DNA of 64,000 nt, taken from Anthostomella pinea. Taxonomy: Eukaryota; Ascomycota; Sordariomycetes; Xylariales; Xylariaceae. Location of the stretch: the NCBI GenBank assembly GCA_963556695.1, contig CAUWAG010000003.1, forward strand, positions 4,340,001-4,404,000. Reading direction: 5' to 3'. The position numbers and the translations under genes are program-made. Positions 23,910 through 35,245 of this stretch are shown piece by piece (the stretch's first letter is position 1; every line of letters starts with the position of its first letter). The notes beneath the pieces were generated by a model that was not told the origin of the DNA, searched no databases, and worked only from the letters and a program-made list of their open reading frames with translations.

Positions 23910-26049
23910 CCCTGGTAGAAAGACGAAATGAGCGACTGCAGAGACGGATGGAGGATCGTAGGAAGAGACCCGACCAGACCACCAAGTCTGCAAGTCCAGG
24001 CAGTCCAGCCGCTGCCTCGGCCATTCGTCTCGGCCTACCACCCATATCTGTCGACGATCCGACAATCTGACAGGTGGTGGGACCCCCATCAGCCCAGACT
24101 GCCAGACTCCAGACTCTGTCCGGCCCGGGCCCCACGACGACGGCGACGATGCCCATCACCAGTCATTAGACGGTGTACTTTGTACACTGCACAGATAAGA
24201 CCCCCGCAGCCGAGAGCGAAGACTCAAGAGCGCCACTGTACCTTACGGTCCTTACTCCGGTTCAGTAGTCAGTATGGGATCCATCTCGGATTCTCTAGCA
24301 CCGGTACTCCCCTGCCCGTGCAGCTACCTTACTGACGGGATCCTGGCATCGCGCTCAGGCCATTGGACGGCCCCTGGCTACTGGTGGGTTTGCCAATTTC
24401 AGTGCTGCTGTGGTTGTGTGGACAATCCAATCCAGATGTAGGTGTTGGGTAATAATAATAAGTTCTTCATCAACCTGTCGCGCCGTGTCTCCCTTGCACG
24501 ACCGACTTGTTGGTGTCTCACCGCCGAAGCTGCTTGAACATTGAAGGCATCGTCACAATGGGATATTGTGAAATTGCTAGATGGTAAGCAACAGGAACAA
24601 ATGCGCAGTACGCTTGCAGACTGGAAAGTTCGGCCACCGCCAGAGTCGGAGATGCCTGCCAGTCATCTCGCTTGACCGCCGTGGGTACCACCGCAGTATG
24701 TATATGTACTGCAGCCAGGATCTCACAATGGCATCCATGCTACATTGCTACCTCGGCGGTCCGTACTGAATCGGCCTTGCCACGAGTAGGAACTAGGAAG
24801 GGGCACGATAGACAGACGGTACCTGCATATGTACCATTTGAATGATCGCTCATCAATCCGTAAAGTAAAGTATGTATGGTCCCCGTCTGAGTCTCTAACC
24901 TCAAACACCCACCTGTTCTGTTCGGTGGGGTCGTGGATACTGTATGCAACTGATGAACCACGCGTTCAAGCACATTGCTGATACTATCACGTACGCATCG
25001 CCCATACTTCCACGCCGCAGAGATCCATCGCAGGGATCCTCTACGAGGGGTCTCGCTCCTACAGGGGTCTGAGGGGGTGGTGACCTGAATGAAGAATTAT
25101 TACCAGATTTCATGGTTGGAGGCTGATCGCTGTCAGAAATAAGCTCTGAGGAAGAACACTGCCCCCAACTGCACAGCCTGACCAGTGACGCCCACTGCCG
25201 AGAGCGACGGCTGGCTTACATCATACATGTATGTACCTTGAGGTTCAAGACTGTGGGAAGAACACATCACAAGTCAGCAAGATACTGAATAGCCTGATAC
25301 TCATATTGTATGCATTGGGGAATAATAAGTTCCAACTCCTCCGTAAGCAACCGCAACACTCAACCGCTGTGCTCCGGTGCTTCCGAGGCTTACGGAGGAG
25401 CTGGAACTTGTTTTAGTCTCAACTTGCCCTGCCAAGTTCCTACGACACGGAATCATCGCGAACGAACCTGACCAAAGCCTTCCCGGAAACGCGAGACGGA
25501 ATTGGAAAGTAAGTACAGGACTCGGACTTGGGACTGAAGTTGCTTTGTCTAGGGCTCGTTACGGGCCAGTGAATTTCTGATCAGTTTACTCAGACCTGCA
25601 GTCGTATTTCAACATTGTCGATACCCATGTGTGACCCGGCTGAAGTCCAGACGCACAGGGTAGATACTTATATCTAGAAGAGTAGATTCGTGTTATAAGA
25701 CTACAGTGTGACCCTGATCCTCGATGCCTGCCACCCAGCCATCTGGTGCCGTCTTGTACACTCAGGACAACTCTGACTTAGGAAACAGACTGCTCGAGAC
25801 GCACCAGCAAACGAATGGATAGGTGCGTGTCTACTGCTATTCCATTGCGAGACTCAAGACACTAGTGGAAAGGTGGGTATTTCCTGGCGGCCGCCGTCAA
25901 TGTAGAACATCACCGCCGCGAAGGGCATACGGAGACCAACTCATCCCATGGTGCTCTGCTGACGTGTTCACGGTAGGTGTCGCAGTGATATCACCACTGC
26001 GCAAGAACGTCAGTTAGAACCCACAACAAAATACTCAAGAGTAGTTTTA
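23909..26049. other. Intergenic 2.1 kb
   Basis: No coding region recognised. Contains an imperfect inverted repeat at 25328-25408. The remaining open frames are short and lack family features. Confidence 0.45.
25328..25408. repeat. 21-bp inverted repeat (one mismatch), 39-bp loop
   Basis: Left arm 25328-25348 and right arm 25388-25408 are reverse complements except for one base (core ctcctccgtaagc). Could be a hairpin or a short MITE remnant; no target duplication was identified. Confidence 0.7.
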
Positions 26050-27185
26050 CTACCCGCAACTCCAACTGCCAGCATCGTCAACATTCCCCTCGCCACCCCA
26101 CCTGGCCATCTCGCGATAGGGGCACAGCGGCCGCTGCCGGAGCATCCCTGAAGAGCTCTTCAGAGGCTCCTCCCACGCAGTCGCGACGACTCTGTCGATT
26201 GCCACCCCATTCTCGACCCAGTCTATTAACTAACGCGAGCAACATGTCGTGCGTGGCGTCCTCGACCCCCGGCACGGACCACGTGTCGTTGCGCAGCATG
26301 GCGGCCTGGAACTCGCCGCCGAAGGCCCACGGCGCATCCGTCGTCGTTTGCCCGCAGTGCTGCATGCCGGGGAGCATGAAGTAGCGGAAGAACCCCCGTG
26401 TGGCTGTCGTGTTGCCGCCGCCCGTCGTCTGTGCGACCTGGTCGTAGTACAAAGTCGACCCCTTCAGGGGCACTAGCCCGTCCGCCATGCCGTGGTACAT
26501 GATCATCTTACCACCGCGGTCCCGGAACTCCGAGAGGTTGTAGTCGGCGGTCGTCGCGCCGCCGGGGTTCAGCCGCGCCGCCAGCGCTACCGCGGTGTCG
26601 TTGAGGTCGTCGAATATGAAGTATTTCGAGTAGCCGATCCCGTACGGGCGCGACGTGGAGTAGTTCAGCAACGCGTACATCTGCTTTTCGACGCCGGGCT
26701 TCAGGCCCGGGTAAAGAAACTCCCCCGTCGTGGAGTCGTAGTCGCTGTACACGTTCTTGAGCGTCTGGATCTGTGGATTGCTTAGACGCGCGGACATGCT
26801 CGCCTTCGGGCTGCTGCACACGAGTAGATCGTAGTCGATGCTGCATTGCTCCGGCAAACTGATGATCCCATCAGCCGCACCGTCGATATCGTCGCACTGC
26901 TTCAGAGTCCCGCCCCCAGCGGATCGAAGAGGTGCCAGTCGAGGGGCCAGTTGTAGGTCGCGAGCTTGGTGACCCAGGTGTTGAGGTGGCTGGTGGACCA
27001 CGCGGCGTCGCCGACCAGCACGCCGTCGAAGCTCCCTGGCGAGATCTGCACCCCCTTGAGGCCCAGCCGCCCACCTGGCGAGCAGCCGCTGTAGTACGAG
27101 TACAGGACCGACCGCGTGTAGTAAGCCGTCACAAGCTCTTTGCCGAGCGCCACCGACCCGTGCATCGACCGCCAGGTGTTTCTCA
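26050..27185 (-). pseudogene. Tannase/feruloyl esterase, truncated and frameshifted
   Basis: C-terminal two thirds of a tannase-family esterase (hydrolyses gallate or ferulate esters; normally secreted). Visible landmarks are WRSMHGSVALGKELV, the nucleophile elbow region YYSGCSPGGR (Cys-Ser pair), FDGVLVGDAAW, KQCDDIDGAADGII, MIMYHGMADGLVPL (acid) and LPGMQHCGQ (His). Two reading-frame breaks: at a five-G run (26913-26917) and near 26221-26226. After the second, the normal C-terminus (IDWVENGVAIDRV to PLCPYREMARW) continues in another frame to the stop at 26050. The 5' third is missing and replaced by MFS sequence. No internal stop lies within the individual frames, so decay looks recent or part is sequence error. 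Confidence 0.85.
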
Positions 27186-27984
27186 GTCTCGGAGAGCCAC
27201 AAAGCGCGCTCTGGATAGTCTGGGAGGAAGAACCACACGAACACAGGAGACAAGCAGGAGGGGATGCCCTCAAGAATGAACAGCCAGCGCCAGGCGGACA
27301 GCCCGCTGGTCCCGTTCATATGGCCAACGCCATATGCTATAGCTCCAAAGGCTCCGGCAAGGGTTGCGCTCGCGAGAATGAACGCAACGCGTATGCTGCG
27401 CTCGTCCATTTTGTACTACCAGGACAGTCGTTCAGAGCCTCTGCTTGCTGACGAGCCCCAAAGTGTAGCATGAGTCCGACCAAGACTCACCCAGAAGGTC
27501 AGGTAGTAGTAGACGAGGCCATGGGACAGGCCGGCCTCAAATGCAGCCGAAGAAAACGCCGGTGATCTGGCTGAATGTGTGCGTACCACCTAGACCAATG
27601 GTGACGACGCCCCAGGAAAACACCAAGAAGGCGAGCCATCGCGATGTTCGAAGCTTTTAGAGCAGGATATTGGAGGGGACTTCGAAGAAGAAGTAGCCGA
27701 TGAGGAATATCATCACCGCGATGTGGGACTGGTAGTTGGTGGTGGCGGTCTCGGTCTGCATGTCATTCTCGGTTGATGAGTTGAGGACCTTTGCGTTGGC
27801 GATGTTGCTGCGGTCAAGATAGGGCACGATGCGTTTTATCCTGCCTCCACAGCAGAGCTCGTTCAGGTGCTGATGAAGCGAGTACGGTGGTGAAAGCTGC
27901 GGCCTTTGGATGCTTTCCCTCAGGCTCCTCTGCCGCTGGGGCGCTGTTCTTCTCCAGGTCGGCTGCCGGATTGTCAACAGTCAT
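27160..27984 (-). pseudogene. MFS transporter (allantoate permease-like), 5' half, broken
   Basis: N-terminal half of an anion:cation-symporter/allantoate-permease type MFS protein. Recognisable parts: an N-terminal tail from ATG 27984 (MTVDNPAADLEKN), ALLWRQD, YLDRSNIANAKV, FLIGYFFFEVPSNILL, RWLAFLVFSWGVVTIGLGGT, ITGVFFGC, LSHGLVYYYLTFW and, after an intron, RSIRVAFILASATLAGAFGA and WRWLFILEGIPS. Lesions: a deletion plus frame change where the first membrane helix should be (about 27835), a stop after SNILL (27657-27659), and a frame change near 27535. The second half of the transporter is absent: at about 27160-27185 the sequence passes into the tannase relic. Confidence 0.85.
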
Positions 27985-29314
27985 GTTGACTCGTTCAAGC
28001 GTCGTGAGCTCTGACTATTTCGGCGACGATGGACGGGATCACTGAAGACGTGCTGTGTGAATTCAATCAGCGCGCATCCACCGGATTGGAGTGTGACCCA
28101 TATCCTGAATCAAGAGCGTGGTAAAGGAGTCCCAGCAAGAAGCCGTCCAATTTGGCATGAGGGGAAAGCTCGTCGTCCTAAACGGGAGTGAGATCTGATG
28201 GGCCAGTATGTAGGCCGGCAGCCCACCGCTGGAAGGCATTGCTGGCATTAGCTGTCCCAGAGCGCAAAGCTGCATGTGGTCCCGTGGACGGGATGATTGT
28301 CGTCGTGTTACACACCACACAGCCTCACCACCTCCAGCTGCCCGGATCAATGAGGATGAGGCGGAACCCGTTAACCTGAGATGACAACCTACTAAGATGA
28401 TAACGCTCAACTCAGCTTGCATTCGCTGCAGATCAAAGCCTCACGATGTGTTCACCTGGAGCATGAGAGACAGCTCTATAAGGTAAGCAACTATTGGCCA
28501 GGCCTGTGAGGCGAGGGATATCCAAAGTTCACCACACCACACTTCTCTCCTCAATCTCAGGCATCATGCGAAGGCCGCTCACGGGGCTAGGCCTGTAATA
28601 AGCACTACTCTTGTCGCTCAGTTTGGCCTGGCCCAGACTGCAAGCTGCTCCCCGTGGGTGTCGATACGACGGGGACCTACTTCGACTAGCCATACGAGCG
28701 ACGAAGGTCATGGTAAGGGTGTCGAGTCACGATAATGCCTTCGGCGGCGCAGGACACGCCGCTGCGGCGAACCTCGTGTCATTCTCGTGGCGTCGTGGCC
28801 ACCCATCTCGTCACGCTCACCTAGGTGAGTGTGAGAAAGTGAGCGAAGAACCTACAGTCACAATCACACGGCGTAATACCGCTGACGACGACGATGATAA
28901 TAAGGCCGTTTGACGGTCATCCGAGCAACTTCATTCGCACGCTTGGTCTGTCCACACCCCGTGATTCGCTTGCTCCGTGGCATAAAGGCCGTGCGTGAGT
29001 CGTGACACCGTTACACGGGACTTGCAAGAGCATGCATCTAGATCTAGCTCGAGGCGCAGAAGGACGTGAATGCACGAGCGGCTGGCATCCGATTGGGTCG
29101 TCACGCTGACCAACATGCCCTGCCCCGGGCCCGAGCTGTCGGTGAGAGGCGCAAGAGCCCAAAAGAGAGGCTGAAGAAATGAGTATCCACCCTCTCTGTT
29201 GGTCCTGCCATGCCATACGAAGCTGGACGCTTTGGCGACTTCGAGTCACGGACCATGAAGTCGGTCAACGGGGGGAGGACGTGATCACTGCAGAAGCAAG
29301 CACTGGCGAAAAAG
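27985..29314. other. Intergenic 1.3 kb
   Basis: No gene recognised between the MFS/tannase relic and the small secreted protein. Open frames at 28063-28422 and 28611-28913 show no family features. Confidence 0.45.
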
Positions 29315-29320
29315 TATAAA
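29315..29320 (+). promoter_or_regulatory. TATA box of small secreted protein gene
   Basis: TATAAA followed by TA, 127 bp upstream of the start codon at 29442, a normal spacing for a fungal TATA promoter and consistent with strongly regulated expression. Confidence 0.5.
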
Positions 29321-29441
29321 TATCCCATGCTCACCATGAGAGGACCATTCTCGCATCTCCCTTCTTTCAGTTGTCACCAACGCCTCTCATTTTATTACAT
29401 ACCAGAGTCATCCTCGCCTGTTTCCAACAACACCCACCATC

Positions 29442-29967
29442 ATGAAGACCGTTGCAGTCGCCTCCTCGCTCCTGCTGACCGTTGCGGCTGTCCCAGTGGA
29501 GCAGAGACAGGCCACTGAGATGGACTTTACCAACTTCGTCGCTAACACTATCGCAAATGGCAACGGTGCTGTGTAAGTTGCTCTAATATGTCTAGGTAGC
29601 TGTATGGACAGGATCGCAGTACTGACTGACGCTCTCTGGAATTAGCATCTCCTACGACATCGCCATTCCCGGTGTCATGAGCACACACTGCGCGTATTTC
29701 GACAGCACGTCTACTGAGGAGCTGCCTAGCGTCTCGGCCGCTACGTGTGACAACTCGGCCATGATCTGGCAATTCCACCAGGATCCTTCGCTGCCTGGGG
29801 CCGAAGGGCAGTACCGCATCGTCGTCACCTATATCGACGCTTCCGGCGTGGGACACTCTGGCTACCACGAGTGGCTTCCGACCGACTTCCCAGCCGAGAC
29901 CTATGGTTCCACGAGCGAGACCGTTTACCGAGGGGAGTCGAGCTTTGTCATTTCTGACTTGTCGTGA
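29442..29967 (+). CDS. Small secreted protein (AA1-like type, function unknown)
   Basis: Two exons (29442-29572, 29646-29967) join in phase 2 to 150 aa. Signal peptide MKTVAVASSLLLTVAAVPV is followed by a probable Kex2-like EQRQ and a compact domain without membrane segments. Two cysteines are seen (THCAYF and ATCDNS), enough for one disulphide. The sequence runs DFTNFVANTIANGNGAVISY and YRIVVTYIDASG and resembles the small beta-rich secreted proteins annotated as AA1-like in fungi. Expressed candidates of this type are sometimes effectors or allergen-like proteins; nothing in the sequence proves that. Confidence 0.75.
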
Positions 29968-30118
29968 ATGCCGCTCGAGAGGGGAGCGGCTTGAGCAAAG
30001 GAAGTGGTCCAGGAATCTGAGTCCACCTCTACGCTGGGACCCGATCCGTAGCGTGGCTTAGGTAGTTCGCCCACATTCAGAACATGCTCTGGGAGATCCC
30101 CAACAGCAGCTCAAGGCG

Positions 30119-33100
30119 TCACAGGTGACTAGGCATGATAGACACGTGTACTGTGGCGTCAATGTAGAGCATGTTCGTCGCCGCAGCAGCTGTTTGCGTG
30201 TTGACCTTGAACATGCCATTGGGTCCCATGTCGAATTCCTGGTCTCCTATTTTGACCTTGAGCTTGCCAGACGCCACTGAGCACAGACGTAGCCTATCGG
30301 CAATGGCTTCAAAGTTGTATGCCGTACCTGGTTTGACGGTGATGACTTGAAACGAGATGTCGCGACTGATTCTGACGGCCAGGTTCTGAGCGAGGTACGA
30401 GTTCGAAAACGCAATATCTGGAAGCAGATCAATCAGCGAGGCTAAAAGCGATGGAGTGCCTCGCGACACCCAGCCCCCATAAGTCTCCGTACGCGCTTGT
30501 TGACAAGACTCCAGATCACCGGTGGGATAGTTGGAAATACCGGAATAAGCACCCTGGAATAAACGTCAAGCATGGTCAATAAAGATCCAACTGCTTATTT
30601 CGGTATGCTTATTCCAACTCGATAAATTTACCGTTATTTGCTAGAAGGGTCGTATACGGAGACTTATGAGGGTCCAGAGGTACACAATGTGGAAGCAAAC
30701 ACTTACTATCAGCGAATTGGCCGTCATTGCGGATGCGACCTGGAGCAACTTCCCACGTCTCGAGCTGCAACAGGTGTGTTGGGTTCACAGCGCTTCCCTG
30801 TACGTTCGAAAACGAGCCGGATTCCTCGTACCCAGCGTGGCGCTGTTCGGGCAAGTCATGGTTGTGAATTTGATGCGTTTTGGCTGTAGCAGAGACGGGA
30901 GGAAATGCCACACCACCCGCGGTAGCTGACATGCGCCTACCTGATGCGTGGGCTGGGGAAACTGCTGCCGCTGAGTCTTTGAGCAAGATCCTTTCAGAGC
31001 GCCTCTCCGGATGCTTATCGGCCAGCCGGTGCGAGCCTGGCTGAGTTTGGGTCTGGCTAGCTGGTCTGTCGGGCTCAGTTTGTGTCTCAGTAGATGGTCT
31101 GTCGGGCTGATTTGGGGTCTGGCTAGCTGGTCTGTCGGGCTCAGTTTGTGTCTCAGTAGATGGTCTGTCGGGCTGATTTGGGGTCTGAGTAGATGGTCTG
31201 TCGGGCTGAGTTTGGATCTCAGTAGATGCCCTGTCGGGCTGTATCCCCAGTTCTGGATATGTCTCGTACGCCCACTGTTTCAGCTCGCATCTACGGCCAA
31301 CGTTCTTGTACGTGCAATTCGCACACCCTGCTAATGAAGGAGACTGACGAGCAGTCAGAGGAGCATTGGGGTGTATGACATAGCAGCCTTTGAAGATACC
31401 CTTTCCCGTTCGACACCTCTCACACGCCTTCGGCGGCTCAGCTCCAGTCACTTGGATAACCATGGCTGCGATATCCCCAGGTCTGTTTTCCTTGTAGGGA
31501 TATGGAGCCGCCGGATTGTACTCGACTTCTCGGAGACGAGGCAGCCGCAGAAGATCAGGAAGCCAACAGTTTTGCGGCATTCGCGATCGAGGTGTGGAGT
31601 TCAACCGAGAGTGAATATAGTGCCAGAGCTTTGTTTGATCGCCTTGGTCACCTGCTGCCGGCGGGGGAGAGCCAAGGGCTGGTGCATTCAATGTTGCCTG
31701 CATTCTTTGGCTCGTCCTTGTCGGTTGTATTCGGGTGTCCAGCCCTTGCAGACTGGTGTCGGTTGAAGGTGTGGACTTAGGCGTGGCTTTTGGGATACTC
31801 GAAGCATGACCAGCTTCGGAAGTACCAAGCAAAGACTGCCCACGGGCTTTGGCATCTTGTAGGCGCATCTTCGGGTCCAGCATGGGCGGCTCTTTGGGAT
31901 CGAGAGGTTTCTTCGATATCACTTTTGCTGAAACGCCGTTCTTCTTTCCGACTGCCGACAATGTCCCATCTCCATTGTCGTTGAACTGCCAACCGTAGTG
32001 GACTTTCTGTCGTCAAGGTCAGCATTGATGCCTGCCCATGACTACAGCGCGTTGTGGACCAGGTACTCACACCGAAATGGGCGCCGAGTCCCAGCACCCT
32101 TTTGAAAACAGTCCTACATGATCGAACCGGACATATCCATGGGAAGCTCGGATTGTCATGTTTCTGATACTCACGAGGCAGCAATGCGCCTCCGGTGTGC
32201 TCACTCTTCCCTGATGCGTCTATAGCCGTCAGCTACAGCCGTTCTTGACGAGAGAAGCTGTTTTACAGTCACCCCCATTAAGTCTCCGTACGGCGTGCCT
32301 CAATCAACTCTTGGGTATCAATGCTAAATCTATGTTAATAGGATAAGCACCCTGGAATAAGCAGCTCTGACCCAAGAAGTCACCTCTGATGCTTATTCCA
32401 GCGTGCTTATCCCATGTATAATAGACGCACCTTTCGCTTGGTGAATGAGGCGTGTACGGAGACTTATGAGGGTTCAGTGTACTCACTTGTTATTACGTTG
32501 TACCTCCAGTCATCCAATGACGACGATCCTTGGCCAGAGGGGGCTGCGACTTCTCCACCTTCTAATTTCTCTTGGCCTGAAATATCGGAAGGAAGATCAT
32601 CAGTCTCCTCTTCATCCTCAATCTCACCCAGGTCTTCGATCCCAGTGTCGCTATCACTTAAAACCATGGATTCGGATATAGTTTCGGGCGGATCGGCCAT
32701 GGATTCGGATCCAGTTTCGGGCGGATCGCTCATATCATACAGCCCGGATTCATCATCCGTATTAGCCACATGCAGAGGAGCGGATTTATAGCCTGCCAAG
32801 CCTACAGATGATTGATCTGTAGAGATATTACTGGAAGTTCCTTGCCCAGGGGCTGCGCCAGTGGCACGATTTGGAACGAGCGGCGTTGGCGTATACGACA
32901 GCTTGACTTTGAAACTGGGCCTCTCGAATTCGTGTGGCACCGTTGACGGGGCTACCTGATTTGTGTTTGTGCTCGTATCGTCGGTGTTTCTCCTCTTCGC
33001 CACGGGTTCTGAGGATGAAGAGTCTGACTCTATCGACGGGGAACTGCTCTGCTGATGTCGAGCAGGCAACTTGTTTGATAGGGACTGTGTAGTTGAGGCG

Positions 33101-34183
33101 TCTAGAACTAATGTCGAGGGAGATATGGTCCCTTGACGCTGAGCTGACAGGCGTTGGGATGTAGCCTGTCCCGCCCGAGCAAGCTGTGAGTTGGGCCCTG
33201 CATTCGGGGTTGGAGGACTTCCATCCAGTCGTCTCTTCAGTCCTCTCCCGTCCACATAGCGGAACGCAGGTTCAAGAAGTATGTTAGCCGTACAACGCAG
33301 ACAGAGGATTCGGTGTTGGGCTCACCAATGCGCGACGTGACACTGGGCGCTCGGTTGGCAACCCCAACAACGGCCGGCAGCGGCTGCCTGGGTACTGTTG
33401 AAAGGTTGGACGTCGGAGAAGCACTTCAGGATCTGTTAATGATTGACTCGAGAAGCGAAGATCTGCTGGAGATTCAGAGGGAGGGTCATGCCTTTGTGTA
33501 GACTCGGTTGGGGCTCCTACAATGTCACTGACAATCCTTGCGGGCTTGGGACTTGTGAGCGAGCCTTTGATGGCCCCCTTTTTAACGCTGAAAGCAATAC
33601 TCGGGGACCAATTCGCCGAAGGCTGAGGATTCGCACCGGCAGCTGCAGGTAAAGGCCGTTCTGGGCGATTCGTGCGCTTCGCTGTGAAGGCCTTCTCGAC
33701 CGAGGACGCCTGATCGATCGCTTGTTTGGCACTGGAAACTATGGGGTTTGATGTTGGCGTTCCGGTAGCAGTCGCAATGCCGTTAGCCATTGGGGAAGGG
33801 CTGTGAATCACCGCAAGGTCGGGGTCACGAAGTATATGGCCCGGACTTCCTACGGCAGAGGGCGCTGCGGGCTTCAAGAATGGAAAGTTGTTTTCCAGCT
33901 GACGACGGAGTTCCATCGAGACCTCAGATTGGACCATAGCTCGCCGAATATCATCTTCAGCGGCGGTGCCAAACAAGGCTTGCCGTAGGCTGCGGGAGTT
34001 TATAAGTCTTCTCTGCACATGGAAAGGCACGGTGCCTTGAAAGAGCTCGCGTATCTCCTGCTGGTTCAAGGCGTCTCCCATTGGTATGGAGTTCAGCCTC
34101 TCCATGCCGTACACCTCATCTGGGTCGCTGGGAAGGGCTTTCGAAGGCCGTATACGGGACTGGCCAGGTGGTGGAAACGGCAT
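30119..34183 (-). CDS. DUF3716-like zinc-motif protein with C2H2-like N-part and C-terminal cupin
   Basis: Probably nuclear. Exons: 34183-33326, 33264-32487 (start uncertain), 32210-32071, 32006-30707 and 30417-30119, about 1124 aa. Features in order: LFQGTVPFHVQRRLINSRSL helical region; a long disordered Ser/Pro-rich part; WICPVRSCRTVFKRVLGLGA with later histidines (zinc-finger-like); CERCRTGKGIFKGC and CANCTYKNVGRRCELK (DUF3716 pattern of CxxC pairs); six or so copies of QPDRPSTETQ-like repeats; TWEVAPGRIR; and a cupin-like C-terminus (VKPGTAYNFEA, CSVASGKLKVKIGD, GMFKVN) resembling the Mif2/CENP-C cupin. Two introns carry related MITEs (30474-30673, 32271-32473). The first intron (33265-33325) has a good donor and branch site but no AG at the frame-keeping position. 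Function unknown. Confidence 0.72.
30474..30673. mobile_element. MITE copy 1, inside an intron
   Basis: About 200 bp with inverted ends (cataagtctccgta on the left, tacggagacttatg on the right). Internally it has an ataagcaccctggaataa and gcttattcc arrangement shared with copy 2. It lies wholly inside the last intron (30418-30706) of the minus-strand DUF3716-like gene, leaving both splice sites untouched. Target duplication not certain. Confidence 0.8.
32271..32473. mobile_element. MITE copy 2, inside an intron
   Basis: About 203 bp, same ends as copy 1 (ttaagtctccgtac / gtacggagacttatg) and the same internal ataagcaccctggaataa block. It lies inside the intron 32211-32486 of the same gene, 13 nt from the splice donor. 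The copies differ at many inner positions, so they are not a fresh duplication of each other. Confidence 0.8.
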
Positions 34184-34996
34184 TGATACACAGGTAGGAT
34201 AATTGGAGCTTCGGAGCAAGCGTAAATACCAGTTAAGATGGTCCGCGTAAGAATGAGTCTCGTTTCTAGGCTCGACGTGCTTTGTTTATGCGGCCGATAT
34301 GACCTCCGAATATGGGCGAGTCGAGGCCTTGAAGCGTCGTAACAGGCCCAGCAGTGGTCCAAAGTCGTTGATCAAGGCTTTAAATTGAAGGGAATGCGCC
34401 GTACAACCGGTTAAGACCAGGCGAGGTGCAGTGAAAGGCTTCAGAGGCGATAATGGGAATGAAGATGGTTGGTATTGACAGTTGTACAAACGCGTTTTGT
34501 GATATCCACAATGGGACAGGCGAGAAAAGCCCAATACTCGAGAAATGGTGGGGGTTTTCTAGCACGACTACACTGTGCAAATGCTCGTTTATATACTATG
34601 CACACAGTGCTACTCCAGCTAAGCCAAGCTAGGAGGTGTGGATCCCAGCCACTGGATCCAGCCACCAGTACCTTATCGGATCTCCTGTCATCCAGGGCGT
34701 TCTACGATAAGGTTACCTGGGATGGCTGCCCCAGGTGACAGGTACCAACCCACTGTAATTTAGGTATTTAGATACTTCTCGGATGGGATCCCTTCCCATC
34801 CGAACGAAACCAAGCACCAACCAGAATACAGATCATCCCAACCAAGACTTGTGATAGATCTCCGTTCTGGTTCCGCTACCACAAAGGCACAGAGATATCT
34901 ACCGCTCTTTTTACTGGTCTTCTTATCGTTATATCGCACCTTTTGCCGTGTCCGCTTTTAACACCGAATCAGGCCAACTGCTAGGCGGTGGGTTTA
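34184..34996. other. Intergenic, with a short palindrome
   Basis: Upstream region of the DUF3716-like gene. Contains a 9-bp-arm palindrome at 34780-34802 (cggatggga, 5-nt loop). Open frames on both strands show no family features. Confidence 0.4.
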
Positions 34997-35245
34997 CCGC
35001 CTACTTTTTGCAATCAGGAAAACTTGGCGACCCACATAACCAGCCTTATTAGCAACGTCTAGGACCGTGCCAGCTGCCACGCAGCTGCCGTGGCTCTAGC
35101 GATCGGCGATCGGCAAAATTCATTTGCAAAATTCTAATTGATATCAAATCCACAGCACACTGACACTTAGCCAGACTAGGGATGGCGGGAGAGAAAACTG
35201 GTCAGCGTGGGTCGCCAAGTTTTCCTGATTGCAAAAAGTAGGCGG
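34997..35245. mobile_element. MITE with 39-bp perfect terminal inverted repeats
   Basis: Left repeat 34997-35035 and right repeat 35207-35245 are exact reverse complements (begin ccgcctactttttgcaatca). The 249-bp element is flanked by TA (34995-34996 and 35246-35247), the Tc1/mariner signature. No coding capacity. Its ends differ from the 2.2-kb Fot1/pogo element, so another transposase would have moved it. Confidence 0.9.

Noticed and set aside
23819..24070. Plus-strand frame rich in Arg-Glu
   Set aside because: Translation of the GA microsatellite.
30418..32486. MITEs as introner elements that created the introns
   Set aside because: Donor, branch and acceptor lie outside the MITE ends, and removing the MITEs leaves introns of about 75-90 nt, so the introns probably existed first.
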